Counted from the stretch's first letter, positions 45,033 through 53,430 are shown. The stretch: DNA of 64,000 nt from Sporichthya polymorpha DSM 43042 (GCF_000384115.1 NZ_KB913029.1:5307057-5371056); one strand, 5' to 3'. The notes: generated by a model not told the origin, from the sequence alone. A program made the numbers and translations.

Positions 45033-46751
45033 TCAGCCGGGCACGGGCAGGGCCTTGCTCACAGGGGTGAGCGCCCCGCCCTCGAACCAGGTCGTGGTCA
45101 CGCCGCTGTGATCCATGGACCCACCGGCCCCGTCCCCCATCGGCATGATCTCGAAGCTCACGGTCGCCGCGTAGAGGAACAGCTCCCGCGGCGGCAGCCG
45201 CTGGTCCAGCGCGGCGAGAAAGGCCAGGTACCCGGCCGCGGTCGCGCTCTCGTCCGGGCCGACCCGGCGCAGGGCGGTGATGTAGGCCTGCGCCTCCGGG
45301 CTCGCGGGGTCGAACGGCAGCACGGCCAGCGGTGAGCCGCCGGTGGCGGCCACCAGCGAGGACTGGACCAGCCAGGGGGCCAGGTAGACGCCGTAGAGCG
45401 GCGGGGCTGCCTTCCGCTGCGCCTCCAGCGCGGCCTGGGAGACCTCCCACCCGGCGATCGCGAGGACGGCGTCGACCTTGCCCGTCCGGATCGCGATCTT
45501 CGCGCTCTTGGCCTGGGCGCGGACGACGCGCTCGGCGGCGACGCCGCGCGGGGAGGTGTCGGTGATCAGCCGCAGGCTCTTCACCCCGCGCCCCTGCAGG
45601 GACGCGACGAGCGCCCGCAGGGCGGCCGTGTCGGGCGGCGAGAGGGCCTCGGCCGGGCAGGCCGCCAAGGGGAGCTTCGAGCCGGCGAGGGCGGCGCCCA
45701 TGGCCGCGGCGGCGCACTCCGCGCCGTCCGCGCCGGACAGGCCGTCCTGTGCCGGGCCGGAGCCGGTGTCGACGATCTGCGCGGCCACCTGGCGACCCTG
45801 GCGGATCTCGAGCAGCGAACGGCCCGGCGGCAGCGAGACCTCGGCCCACTGGCCGGGCGCGCCCGGCCGCGGCGCGGCCCGGTAGCGCCGGCCGTCGACC
45901 ACGACGTCGGTGAGCCGGTCGGTCATCAGGTGGACGAGGTTGAGCCCCGGCTGCTGCGGGGCGATCGCGAGGCCGGTCATGGCCTCGTCGATGTCGAGCG
46001 CACGCACCAGCGGCGCGCCCGGGGCGGGCGGCGGGCCGGGCGGCGGCAAGCTGGTGAGCACCACTCCGGCGACGATCGCGGCGCACAGGACGCCGAGCTC
46101 GAGGCGGGCCAGCACTCCCCCGCCCTGCGGGCCGGTGGCGTCCGACCCCGCGACCCCGCCGCGCCGCGCCCGCAGCAGGTAGCGGACGCCGAGGCCGAGG
46201 GCCCCGGCCGCGACCAGCAGCACGACCTTGATCACGACGACCGTGCCGAAGTCGGTGATCGTGATGCCGTCGAGGGTGACGTCGTAGTTGCGCGCGGACA
46301 GGACACCGGTGACCGCGGCGAGCGCACCGGCGCCGACCGCGACCGGGCCGAGGCGCCGGACGAGCGCGGCCCGGGTGCCGGGCTCGGCGGTCGCCGACGC
46401 CAGCGCGGCGCCGGCCCACACGGTGGCGACCGCGACGTGACCCAGCATCAGGACCGCGTCGCCGACGGAGTCGGTCAGCGCGCTCCACGAGAGCCAGACG
46501 ACGGAGGCGGCGCCGGCGGCGGCGGAGACGGCGGCCGGCCCGCGGAGAATCGCGGCCGCCGTGGCGGCCAGCAGCGGGACGAGCAGGAGGTAGCGAAGAG
46601 TCTCCAGGTCGCCGACGGCGCCGACGAGGGCAGCGAGCGCACCGGCCGCGGCGGCGGTGGCAAGCAGCCGACGGGCGGTCTCGGTCGGGCGGCCGGCGAG
46701 GGGCCGGAGCAATGCGACCCCGGCCAGCAGCGCCGTGGCCGCGAGGGCCAC
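45033..46751 (-). CDS. CopD-like membrane domain fused to a periplasmic-binding-like domain
   Basis: From the first standard start, GTG at 46751, the protein has 572 residues. Residues 1-250 carry about seven helices of CopD type (VLMLGHVAVATVWAGAALAS near 100, LGVLCAAIVAGVVL near 225). Residues 300-555 resemble a type I periplasmic binding protein of the leucine-binding kind (KSLRLITDTSPRG, VYLAPWLVQSSLVA, SPEAQAYITALRRVGP). A Met/His-containing end (GGSMDHSG) may bind metal. Upstream in frame, to 46880, a good signal peptide is encoded (RKVAAVSIL to AFAHGGGE) but only ATT or ATA could start it. The real gene probably begins there. Confidence 0.72.
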   Translation of the reverse strand: MALAATALLAGVALLRPLAGRPTETARRLLATAAAAGALAALVGAVGDLETLRYLLLVPLLAATAAAILRGPAAVSAAAGAASVVWLSWSALTDSVGDAVLMLGHVAVATVWAGAALASATAEPGTRAALVRRLGPVAVGAGALAAVTGVLSARNYDVTLDGITITDFGTVVVIKVVLLVAAGALGLGVRYLLRARRGGVAGSDATGPQGGGVLARLELGVLCAAIVAGVVLTSLPPPGPPPAPGAPLVRALDIDEAMTGLAIAPQQPGLNLVHLMTDRLTDVVVDGRRYRAAPRPGAPGQWAEVSLPPGRSLLEIRQGRQVAAQIVDTGSGPAQDGLSGADGAECAAAAMGAALAGSKLPLAACPAEALSPPDTAALRALVASLQGRGVKSLRLITDTSPRGVAAERVVRAQAKSAKIAIRTGKVDAVLAIAGWEVSQAALEAQRKAAPPLYGVYLAPWLVQSSLVAATGGSPLAVLPFDPASPEAQAYITALRRVGPDESATAAGYLAFLAALDQRLPPRELFLYAATVSFEIMPMGDGAGGSMDHSGVTTTWFEGGALTPVSKALPVPG

Positions 46752-46903
46752 CGCGCGGGCGACGGCGTCGGCGGCCGAGAGGTCGGCGGCGGACTCTCCC
46801 CCGCCGTGGGCGAACGCGGGCGCCGCCGCCCCGATCTGACCGAAAGTCAGGATCGAGACGGCGGCGACCTTACGAGCAATGTTGCGTGTTATTGCGAGTC
46901 CCT

Positions 46904-48847
46904 CTATCGAACGTCTTCGTCAGCGACCACGAAGAGCATCGAGTGCGGCTTCGCGTCACCGAAGTCGCCGTGCGGCCACGACGTCCGGTTGAAGCTGACG
47001 CAGCTCGTGCCGTCGTACTCGTCGACGAACCGGTCATCGAGGACGAGCTTGCCCTTCTTGATGTCCAGGATGCAGAGCTTGTGGTTGCCGTCCGTGTTGG
47101 TGCGGGCCACGAAGTAGTTCGAGAAGGCGATCCGCTTGACCTTGTCGGTCTCGCGGTAGTACCCGTCCTTGCCGAGCTCGAAGTTGTCCATCGCGCCCCA
47201 GTGCGGGCCACCCGAGGTGTTGTCCTGCACGCGGAAGGCATCCGAGAGCGTCGGGCAGTCGGCCTCGTCGCCGCCCTTGTTGACCTCGTGGATCGTGTCG
47301 ATGCTGCACTTGGTGTTCTTGCCGGCCTTGAGCAGCTTCTGGATGTCCAGCATGTAGACCATCTTGGCCGAGCCGGTGTCGAACGGGCTCGTCGCACCCG
47401 GGCCACGACCGATCACGGCGTGGAACAGGTACTTGTCGTCCGGGCTGGTCTGGATCCATCCGGCGCCGGTGCAGCCGCCACCCTCGGTGACCTGCTCGTC
47501 GAGCGAGGCCGAGGCGGTGGTGACGTCGAAGACCTCACGCCACACGGGCTTCGGGTCGGTGATGTCCGGGGTGTAGTAGATGACACCGCCGCACATCGAC
47601 GAGGCGAACGCGCCCTTGTTCTTGGGCGTGTTGGTGACGGTGACCTCCATGATGCCCCGCGGCTCCTCGTGCGAGGGGTTGCGGTGCACGCGGGGGCCGT
47701 CGGGCATCTGCGAGACCGAGACCAGCTTGGCGTTGTCGCGGTCGGAGATGTCCCAGATGCGGACCGTGTCACGGAAGACGTTCGGGCCGGGCGGACGAAC
47801 CGGGTCGAGCACGATGTTGCGCGGCTCGGCGTAGTCCGAGGCGATCAGGCGGTTCAGGTCCTCACGGGCCTGGATGCCGTGCGGGTTGGCGCAGGTGGCC
47901 TGCGGCAGCACCGGGTAGTTGATGCAGCGGACCGGGTCTTCGGAGTTCGGGAGCGCGGCCGGGACCTCGGAGAGGGTCTTGCCGTCCGGACCGATGCGGA
48001 CCAGGGAGCCCGGCGAACCGCCGAAGCCGTTGGAGACCCGGACCTCACCGTTGGTGTAGGTGCAGGGGCCGGGGACGTCCGCGCCACCCATGTAGGTGCC
48101 GTAGGCGGTGCCGTCCTTCAGCGTCCAGTACGCGTCGGGGATCGAACCGCAGGGGGTGTCGGTCGGCAGGTTGACGCCCTTGATCTCGATCTTCGGCAGC
48201 GCCTTGACGTCGAAGACGTACGTGATGTCGCTGTAGAGACCACCGGCGTAGATCGAGTCGCCCTTGTGCCACAGGTACTGCATGTGGTGCGGCTCGTTCT
48301 CCACGACCGGAGCGGTCGTGACGGTGTTGACGACCTTGCCGTAGGTCGGCGAGCCCTTGGTGGCGTCGACGACGGCCAGGAAGTCCGGCCCGACCGCGTT
48401 GTCGCGGACGGTTTCCGGCAGCGTGACCGGGTTGATCGCCGGGCGGCTCGCGTAGAGACCCGCCGAGTTGTTGTCGGCCGCGTTCCAGTCACCGGCCCAG
48501 ACCACGAGGTATTCGTGGCGGATCTTGCCGTCCTTGGTGACGATCTTCTGGGCGTCCAGGTCGGTGTTGGTGCCGTCGAGCACCGAGTCGACCAGGTTGC
48601 GCTTGGCCTGCGTGATCGCCGGGCTGTCCTGGACCAGGTGGTTCGTGGCAGTGAAGATCTCACCGTTCGTCGCCGTGAACTTCGACGTGTAGGTGAGGAC
48701 CTTGTCGGTGGCGTCCGCCGCCGGCGAGTTGAAGCCGACGAAGCCCGCCGCGATCAGCGTCGGGACCGCGGCGACCGCGGCGAGACGCCGGCCCGGTCGG
48801 GGCAGCTTGCGACTGCGCCCCGGCGGAGCCTGGGTGGGGGTGGTCAT
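46904..48847 (-). CDS. Secreted beta-propeller protein resembling methanethiol oxidase / SBP56
   Basis: A 647-residue exported protein. The signal peptide covers about residues 1-46, with an Arg-rich start and possible Tat character (GRRLAAVAAVPTLIAAG). The rest shows propeller-blade patterns (FLAVVDATKGSPTYGKVV, TYVFDVKALPKIEI, VRIWDISDRDNAKLV). Residues NEPHHMQY near 185 and WPHGDFGDAKPHSM near the end place histidines like the metal ligands of selenium-binding protein 56, whose bacterial members are copper methanethiol oxidases. Identity is moderate by eye, so the enzyme activity is a hypothesis. A copper-type gene follows, and a cysteine-containing leader peptide lies two genes upstream. 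Confidence 0.6.
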   Translation of the reverse strand: MTTPTQAPPGRSRKLPRPGRRLAAVAAVPTLIAAGFVGFNSPAADATDKVLTYTSKFTATNGEIFTATNHLVQDSPAITQAKRNLVDSVLDGTNTDLDAQKIVTKDGKIRHEYLVVWAGDWNAADNNSAGLYASRPAINPVTLPETVRDNAVGPDFLAVVDATKGSPTYGKVVNTVTTAPVVENEPHHMQYLWHKGDSIYAGGLYSDITYVFDVKALPKIEIKGVNLPTDTPCGSIPDAYWTLKDGTAYGTYMGGADVPGPCTYTNGEVRVSNGFGGSPGSLVRIGPDGKTLSEVPAALPNSEDPVRCINYPVLPQATCANPHGIQAREDLNRLIASDYAEPRNIVLDPVRPPGPNVFRDTVRIWDISDRDNAKLVSVSQMPDGPRVHRNPSHEEPRGIMEVTVTNTPKNKGAFASSMCGGVIYYTPDITDPKPVWREVFDVTTASASLDEQVTEGGGCTGAGWIQTSPDDKYLFHAVIGRGPGATSPFDTGSAKMVYMLDIQKLLKAGKNTKCSIDTIHEVNKGGDEADCPTLSDAFRVQDNTSGGPHWGAMDNFELGKDGYYRETDKVKRIAFSNYFVARTNTDGNHKLCILDIKKGKLVLDDRFVDEYDGTSCVSFNRTSWPHGDFGDAKPHSMLFVVADEDVR

Positions 48848-48918
48848 CTGGTTTCGCTCCAGAGGTTGTAGGAAAGTGATCGGGGGTCAGATACGCGTGC
48901 TCGTCGTTGAACAGAGCG

Positions 48919-49980
48919 TCATCGGCCCCCTGCCTCGAGCACCTCGGCAGCTGTATCCGGCAGGCTGGACACCGTCACCGTGATCTCGTTGCTGTACTTC
49001 GCGCCGGACCGACCCCCCGAGGTCGTGTCCGCCCACTTCACCGGCATGGCCAGCGACGGCGCGTACCACCACCGCCGCGTGCGCTCACCGGATTCCGAAC
49101 CCGTGAAGGTGGTCCGGGTGTCGAGAACGAAGACGGGGACGCGGATGCCCGAAATCGTCAGGGTGTCCACCCCCGTCACCGTCGAGGTGTACTTCTCGGT
49201 CCGGTCGGCGTCGCCGCCGGTGCCGGACCACGTCTCGCCGACCCTGAGCACCGCGGGAACGCAGCGCTGGGCCGGGGAGAAGGAGATGTCGGAGCCCTGA
49301 CGGACCCCGCTGCACGTCACGGTCGCGGACTCGAACGTGAGGTCGACGGCGCCACCGGCGTAGCGGTAGATGTGCCGCTCGTCGTGCTTGCCGGCCTCAC
49401 CGGGGAAGTACCGGACGTCGAAGTTGTACGACCCAGCCGGTTCGTTGCGCGCCGGAGCGACGACGAGTTGCGACTGCTTCGGCAGGTCCCGACCACAGAA
49501 CGAGAAGGGACCGAAGGTCACCTTCTCCGAGCCGGAGACGCTCAGACCATAGGTCCCCGCGATCGGCTCGGTGCGCGGCAGCGGCACGGCGTTCGCCCGC
49601 GCGCCCCGGGCACCGGAATTGGCACGGCCCGCGGGCGCCGCCGTGCTCCCGGTCGAAGCCGGCGCCTTGGCCTTCCCCGTCGCGGCGGGCGCCGGTGTGG
49701 CGGCACCGGCGGACCCGTCGGGGGAACCGGTCGCGGATGCCGGGCCGGGCACCGCCGGGGCCGAGGCCGCCGGGGTCTCCGGGCCGGCGTCCGCGACCGG
49801 CGGCAGCGAGGCATCAGCCCCGAAGACCTCGCCACCGCGGTCGTAGACGATCTCCCCGCTCCGCGTCCACGCGCCGTACGCGAGGAAACCCCCGGTCGGC
49901 AGCGCCACCACGAGCAGAGCCACGAGGGCGAGCAGCACCGGCCGGCGCCGCCACCGCGGCGCAGGAGTGGGTTCGCCCAT
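48919..49980 (-). CDS. Membrane-anchored secreted protein of unknown function
   Basis: A 353-residue protein not recognised. An N-terminal anchor helix (VLLALVALLVVALPTGGFLAYG) is near residues 15-36. A linker of Ala, Pro and Gly covers about 55-125, and a beta-rich C-terminal domain spans 130-345. The domain has three or four cysteines (FCGRDLP near 146, VTCSGV near 210, RCVPAVL near 225), a YNFDVRYFPGEAGKHDERHIYRY stretch divided by Gly residues, and an RRWWYAPSLAMPVKW end. The ATG at 49980 follows GAGGAAG. It precedes the propeller protein gene by 71 bases, probably in one transcript. Confidence 0.68.
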   Translation of the reverse strand: MGEPTPAPRWRRRPVLLALVALLVVALPTGGFLAYGAWTRSGEIVYDRGGEVFGADASLPPVADAGPETPAASAPAVPGPASATGSPDGSAGAATPAPAATGKAKAPASTGSTAAPAGRANSGARGARANAVPLPRTEPIAGTYGLSVSGSEKVTFGPFSFCGRDLPKQSQLVVAPARNEPAGSYNFDVRYFPGEAGKHDERHIYRYAGGAVDLTFESATVTCSGVRQGSDISFSPAQRCVPAVLRVGETWSGTGGDADRTEKYTSTVTGVDTLTISGIRVPVFVLDTRTTFTGSESGERTRRWWYAPSLAMPVKWADTTSGGRSGAKYSNEITVTVSSLPDTAAEVLEAGGR

Positions 49981-50065
49981 GAAGGCTTCCTCGAGGGGGA
50001 AGGCGCGCCGGTCTGCGCGCACACGCGCAGGCAGCCGGAGCGAGGAGGGGGAGAGTTACGAGCGC

Positions 50066-50112
50066 GGACGCCGGGGGTCGGCGTCCAGGGAGACCGGGCT
50101 CAGGCCGGTCTC
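50066..50112 (-). promoter_or_regulatory. Two hairpins after the leader peptide, possible attenuator
   Basis: Read on the minus strand, GAGACCGG-CCTGAGC-CCGGTCTC (50112-50090, 8-bp stem) overlaps the stop codon of the leader peptide. GGACGCC-GACCCCC-GGCGTCC (50086-50066, 7-bp stem) follows four bases later. A ribosome at the leader stop would disrupt the first hairpin. No U tract follows the second, so a transcriptional terminator is uncertain. Confidence 0.5.
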
Positions 50113-50191
50113 AGGCCAGGTACTGACAGAGGTCGCTGTCCTGCCGCATCAGGTCGACGTGCAGGCGCGCAACCAGGAACGCGCTCGTCAT
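50111..50191 (-). CDS. Cysteine-containing leader peptide (26 residues)
   Basis: A short frame encodes MTSAFLVARLHVDLMRQDSDLCQYLA. The central ARLHVDLMR segment followed by SDLC matches the pattern of short leader peptides that many actinobacteria carry upstream of sulfur-related operons (R-x-H-V-D-L-x-R then a Ser-x-Leu-Cys end). The single Cys codon is five codons before the stop. It lies 131 bases upstream of the anchored-protein gene on the same strand, with two hairpins after it. The likely role is sensing cysteine or sulfur supply through ribosome stalling. There is no strong Shine-Dalgarno sequence. Confidence 0.6.
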   Translation of the reverse strand: MTSAFLVARLHVDLMRQDSDLCQYLA

Positions 50192-50217
50192 GTCTGAGAC
50201 GTTATCAGGCGATTCGG

Positions 50218-50252
50218 ACTATCGCAACTAAGCCGACCAACTCAATGGAGTT
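50218..50252 (-). promoter_or_regulatory. Candidate promoter and operator for the leader-peptide operon
   Basis: On the minus strand, TTGAGT (50245-50240) and GATAGT (50223-50218) are spaced 16 bases, a fair -35/-10 pair ending 26 bases before the leader ATG. The inverted repeat AACTC-AATG-GAGTT (50239-50252) overlaps the -35 box and could be a repressor site. The stretch is clearly richer in A and T than its surroundings. Confidence 0.45.
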
Positions 50253-50323
50253 TAACGGGAAACCGGCCTGACCTGCATGTTCGGACATTAACGGCCCAAC
50301 TCGGCCGGACTTTGTGCGTACAT

Positions 50324-51145
50324 TCACGAGGGAGTGGCGGCCGCGTCGAGGGCGGCGGCCTCCTCCGGGGTGGGGGCCGTGCCGCCCAGGTGGGCCGGCA
50401 GCCACCAGCGGTCGTCGGGACCGGCGGGCGCGACCGGGTACTCGCGCTGGGCGCGGTCGAGCAGCTCCTGCAGCCGACGCCGCAGTTCGACGGTCGCCGC
50501 CTCGGGGTCGTCGCCGCGCTGCGGCGTCAGCGGTTCGCCGATGTAGACGAGGATCGGCACCTTGCGCTGGAGCAGCCGGCGCGGCCGGCCCTTCGTCCAG
50601 AGCCGCTGACCGCCCCACACCGCGACGGGCACGAGCGGCGCCTTGGTGGCCATCGCCATCCGCACCGCGCCGGACTTGATCTCCTTGACGGTGAACGAGC
50701 GGCTGATCGTCGCCTCGGGGAAGACGCCGACGACCTCCCCCGCCTTCAGCGCGCGCAGCGCCTCGCGGAACGAGCCCATGCCCGCCTCGCGATCGACGGG
50801 GATGTGTTTCATGCCGCGCATCAGCGGGCCGGAGATCCGGTGCGTGAAGACGGCTTCCTTCGCCATGAAGCGCGTCAGCCGCTTCGACGGCCGGGCGCCC
50901 CAGCCGGCGAAGATGAAGTCGAGGTAGCTGACGTGGTTGGACGCCAGCACGACGGGACCGGAGCGGGGCACGTGATGCGCGCCGTCGACCGTCACCTTCA
51001 CACCCAACGCGCGGAACCACACGTGGGCGGCGGCGATGACGGGCGGGTACACCCGCTCCGGTCCGTCGTACGCGATCGGCTTCGGCTCCCTGGCCTGCTG
51101 GTTGGCCTGCTGGTTGGCCTGCTGGTTGGCCTTCTGGTCCGCCAT
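50324..51145 (-). CDS. plsC: 1-acyl-sn-glycerol-3-phosphate acyltransferase (PlsC family)
   Basis: A 273-residue membrane-associated acyltransferase that makes phosphatidic acid from lysophosphatidic acid. The catalytic H-x4-D box is NHVSYLD near residue 70, the acyl-acceptor motif FPEATISRS (variant of FPEGTRS) near 142, and VPVAVWGGQ near 172. The N-terminus has three ANQQ repeats caused by a 12-base tandem repeat at about 51097-51136. The FPEAT motif differs from the usual FPEGT. The acyl acceptor could also be another lipid, as several actinobacterial PlsC-like proteins have unknown acceptors. Confidence 0.88.
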   Translation of the reverse strand: MADQKANQQANQQANQQAREPKPIAYDGPERVYPPVIAAAHVWFRALGVKVTVDGAHHVPRSGPVVLASNHVSYLDFIFAGWGARPSKRLTRFMAKEAVFTHRISGPLMRGMKHIPVDREAGMGSFREALRALKAGEVVGVFPEATISRSFTVKEIKSGAVRMAMATKAPLVPVAVWGGQRLWTKGRPRRLLQRKVPILVYIGEPLTPQRGDDPEAATVELRRRLQELLDRAQREYPVAPAGPDDRWWLPAHLGGTAPTPEEAAALDAAATPS

Positions 51146-51164
51146 GGGTCCGGAGCCTAGGGCG

Positions 51165-52118
51165 TCACTCCGGGACGACCCCGAGGCGACCCGCCTGGAA
51201 GTCCTCGAACGCCTGGAGCAGTTCTTCCCGCGTGTTCATGACGAACGGACCGTAGGCCGCGACGGGTTCGCGGATCGGCCGGCCGCCGAGGATCAGGACG
51301 TCCAGACCACCGCCGTGGCGGGCCTCCTGCGCACCGTTCGCGGCGACGACGATCGCGTCGCCCGCCCCGAGCACCGCGGTGGTGCCGGTGCTCAGCGGCG
51401 TCCGCTCCGCGCCGACGGTGCCGTCGCCGGAGAGCGTGTAGACCAGCGCGTTCCAGGCCGGGTTCCAGGGCAGGCGGACCTGCGCCCCCGGCGCGATCGT
51501 CGCGTGGACGAGGGTGATCGGCGTGTGCGTCGACCCCGGACCGGCGTGCCCACCGAGCTCACCGGCGATGACGCGGAGCAGCGCTCCCCCGTCGGGCGAG
51601 GACAGCAGCGCGACCTCGCGGCCGCGGATGTCCTGGTAGCGCGGGGTGATCATCTTGTCCGCGCTCGGCAGGTTCACCCAGAGCTGGATGCCGTGGAACA
51701 GGCCACCGGACATCACGAGGTGCTCGGGCGGGGTCTCGATGTGCAGCAGCCCGCTGCCGGCGGTCATCCACTGGGTGTCGCCGTTGGTGATCAGCCCGCC
51801 CCCACCGACGGAGTCACGGTGCTGCATCTCCCCGTCGATCATGTAGGTGACGGTCTCGAACCCGCGGTGCGGGTGCCACGGCGTGCCCTTCGGCTCCCCC
51901 GGCGAGTACTCGATCTCGCCCATCTGGTCCATGTGGATGAACGGGTCGAGGTAGGCCTGGTTGATGCCCGCGAACGCCCGGCGGACCGGGAACCCCTCCC
52001 CCTCGAACCCCTGGGGCGACGGCCGGGCCGCGAGCACCGGGCGGGCGGTCGTGGTGGCGGGGTCCGGCTCGGCGACCCGCGGCAGGACGGTGATGTCGGG
52101 AACGGTCACGGCTGGCAT
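51165..52118 (-). CDS. Pirin family protein
   Basis: A 317-residue bicupin of the pirin family. The N-terminal cupin has PWHPHRGFETVTYMIDG near residues 72-88, giving the two metal-binding histidines, and GLLHIETP near 120 supplies His and Glu. The C-terminal domain contains PWNPAWNALVYTLSGDG. Many pirins are iron quercetinases and others bind transcription factors; the present sequence does not discriminate. It is convergent with nothing and lies 19 bases upstream of the PlsC gene on the same strand. Confidence 0.92.
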   Translation of the reverse strand: MPAVTVPDITVLPRVAEPDPATTTARPVLAARPSPQGFEGEGFPVRRAFAGINQAYLDPFIHMDQMGEIEYSPGEPKGTPWHPHRGFETVTYMIDGEMQHRDSVGGGGLITNGDTQWMTAGSGLLHIETPPEHLVMSGGLFHGIQLWVNLPSADKMITPRYQDIRGREVALLSSPDGGALLRVIAGELGGHAGPGSTHTPITLVHATIAPGAQVRLPWNPAWNALVYTLSGDGTVGAERTPLSTGTTAVLGAGDAIVVAANGAQEARHGGGLDVLILGGRPIREPVAAYGPFVMNTREELLQAFEDFQAGRLGVVPE

Positions 52119-52180
52119 GGCGGCCTCCTCGGGAGTTGATGCTGCCAGAACCTAGTTGACGTGTCCACTATTCCCGCCAA

Positions 52181-52258
52181 CGCCCACGGGGGGTGCGACC
52201 AAACGTCCACGGAGGGTGCGACCAAACGTCCACGGAGGAAGCGACCAAACGTCCACGC
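52181..52258. repeat. 23-base tandem repeat between pirin and acyl-CoA dehydrogenase
   Basis: The unit ACGTCCACGGAGGGTGCGACCAA occurs at 52204-52226 and, with a GTG to AAG change, at 52227-52249. A diverged copy (ACGCCCACGGGGGGTGCGACCAA) is at 52181-52203 and a partial copy of nine bases at 52250-52258. It ends 10 bases before the stop codon of the acyl-CoA dehydrogenase gene. No stem-loop structure is evident. Confidence 0.88.
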
Positions 52259-52268
52259 CCGCTGCGGG

Positions 52269-53405
52269 TCACAGCCCCAGGGAACGACCGACGATCTCCT
52301 TCATGATCTCGGTGGTGCCGCCGTAGATCGTGCTGACGCGGGCGTCGCGGAAGGCGCGGGCGACCGGGTACTCCTCCATGAACCCGTAGCCGCCGTGGAG
52401 CTGGAGGCACTGGTCGATGACCTTGCGGGAGAGCTCGGTGGTCCACCACTTGGCCTTGGCGGCGTCGGAGGCGGTGAGCTGGCGCTCGGTGTGGTCGGCG
52501 ATGCAGCGGTCGACGTAGGCGCGGGCGACGTCGAGCTCGGTCGCGATCTCGGCGGCGACGAAGCGGCTGTTCTGGAAGCTGCCGATCGGCTGGCCGAACG
52601 CGGTGCGCGTCTTGATGTACTCCAGCGTCTGCTCGAAGATCCGCTCCGCGCGGGCGATCGCGCCGATCGCGATGACCAGTCGCTCCTGCGGCAGGTTGTG
52701 CATCAGGTGGTAGAACCCGCGGTTCAGCTCACCGATGAGGTTCTGCTCCGGGACGCGGACGTCGGTGAACGACAGCTCCGCGGTGTCCTGGGCGTGCAGG
52801 CCGATCTTGTCGAGGTTGCGGCCGCGCTCGAAGCCCGGCATGCCGCGCTCGACGGCGAACAGCGAGATGCCCTTGTGGCCCGCCTCCTTGTCGGTCTTCG
52901 CGACGACGATCACCAGGTCCGAGTGGATGCCGTTGGTGATGAAGGTCTTCGAGCCGTTGATGACCCAGTCGTCGCCGTCCTTGACCGCGGTGGTCTTGAT
53001 GCCCTGCAGGTCGCTGCCGGCGCCGGGCTCGGTCATCGCGATCGCGGTGACGAGGTCGCCGGTGCAGAACCCGGGAAGCCAGCGCTGCTTCTGCTCCTCG
53101 GTGCAGAGTTCGGTCAGGTACGGGCCGCAGACCTCGCTGTGCAGCGGGATGGCGAGGCCCGGCGTCCCCTCGATCTGCTCACAGAGCACCGCGTTGTAGC
53201 GGTAGTCGGTGTTCCCACCGCCGCCGTACTCCTCCGGGACGGACAGGCCGAGCAGCCCCGCGCGACCCGCGGCCCGCCAGGCCTCGCGGTCGACGATCCC
53301 CTCGGTCTCCCATTTTTCGTAGTGCGGGAGGACTTCCTTCGCCACGAACGCCGCGACAGCATCGGCGAAGGCCTGATGCGACTCGTCGAGCAGGGTCCGA
53401 CGCAT
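52269..53405 (-). CDS. Acyl-CoA dehydrogenase
   Basis: A 378-residue FAD-dependent acyl-CoA dehydrogenase introducing the alpha-beta double bond. FAD/substrate motifs are AIAMTEPGAGSD near 129 and HGGYGFMEEYPVAR near 340. The end reads STIYGGTTEIMKEIVGR, so the position that carries the catalytic Glu in medium-chain enzymes is Gly. A Glu in LPQERLVIA near 241 matches the catalytic position of isovaleryl- and long-chain-type enzymes. The ATG at 53405 follows GGGAGGAAG. It is divergent from the tandem-SBP operon with a 77-base gap. Confidence 0.93.
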   Translation of the reverse strand: MRRTLLDESHQAFADAVAAFVAKEVLPHYEKWETEGIVDREAWRAAGRAGLLGLSVPEEYGGGGNTDYRYNAVLCEQIEGTPGLAIPLHSEVCGPYLTELCTEEQKQRWLPGFCTGDLVTAIAMTEPGAGSDLQGIKTTAVKDGDDWVINGSKTFITNGIHSDLVIVVAKTDKEAGHKGISLFAVERGMPGFERGRNLDKIGLHAQDTAELSFTDVRVPEQNLIGELNRGFYHLMHNLPQERLVIAIGAIARAERIFEQTLEYIKTRTAFGQPIGSFQNSRFVAAEIATELDVARAYVDRCIADHTERQLTASDAAKAKWWTTELSRKVIDQCLQLHGGYGFMEEYPVARAFRDARVSTIYGGTTEIMKEIVGRSLGL

Positions 53406-53430
53406 GTGAATCTTCCTCCCAATTGAGAAA

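Noticed and set aside
52181-52258. CRISPR or terminator in the 23-base repeats
   Set aside because: The units are directly abutting with no spacers and do not form a hairpin.
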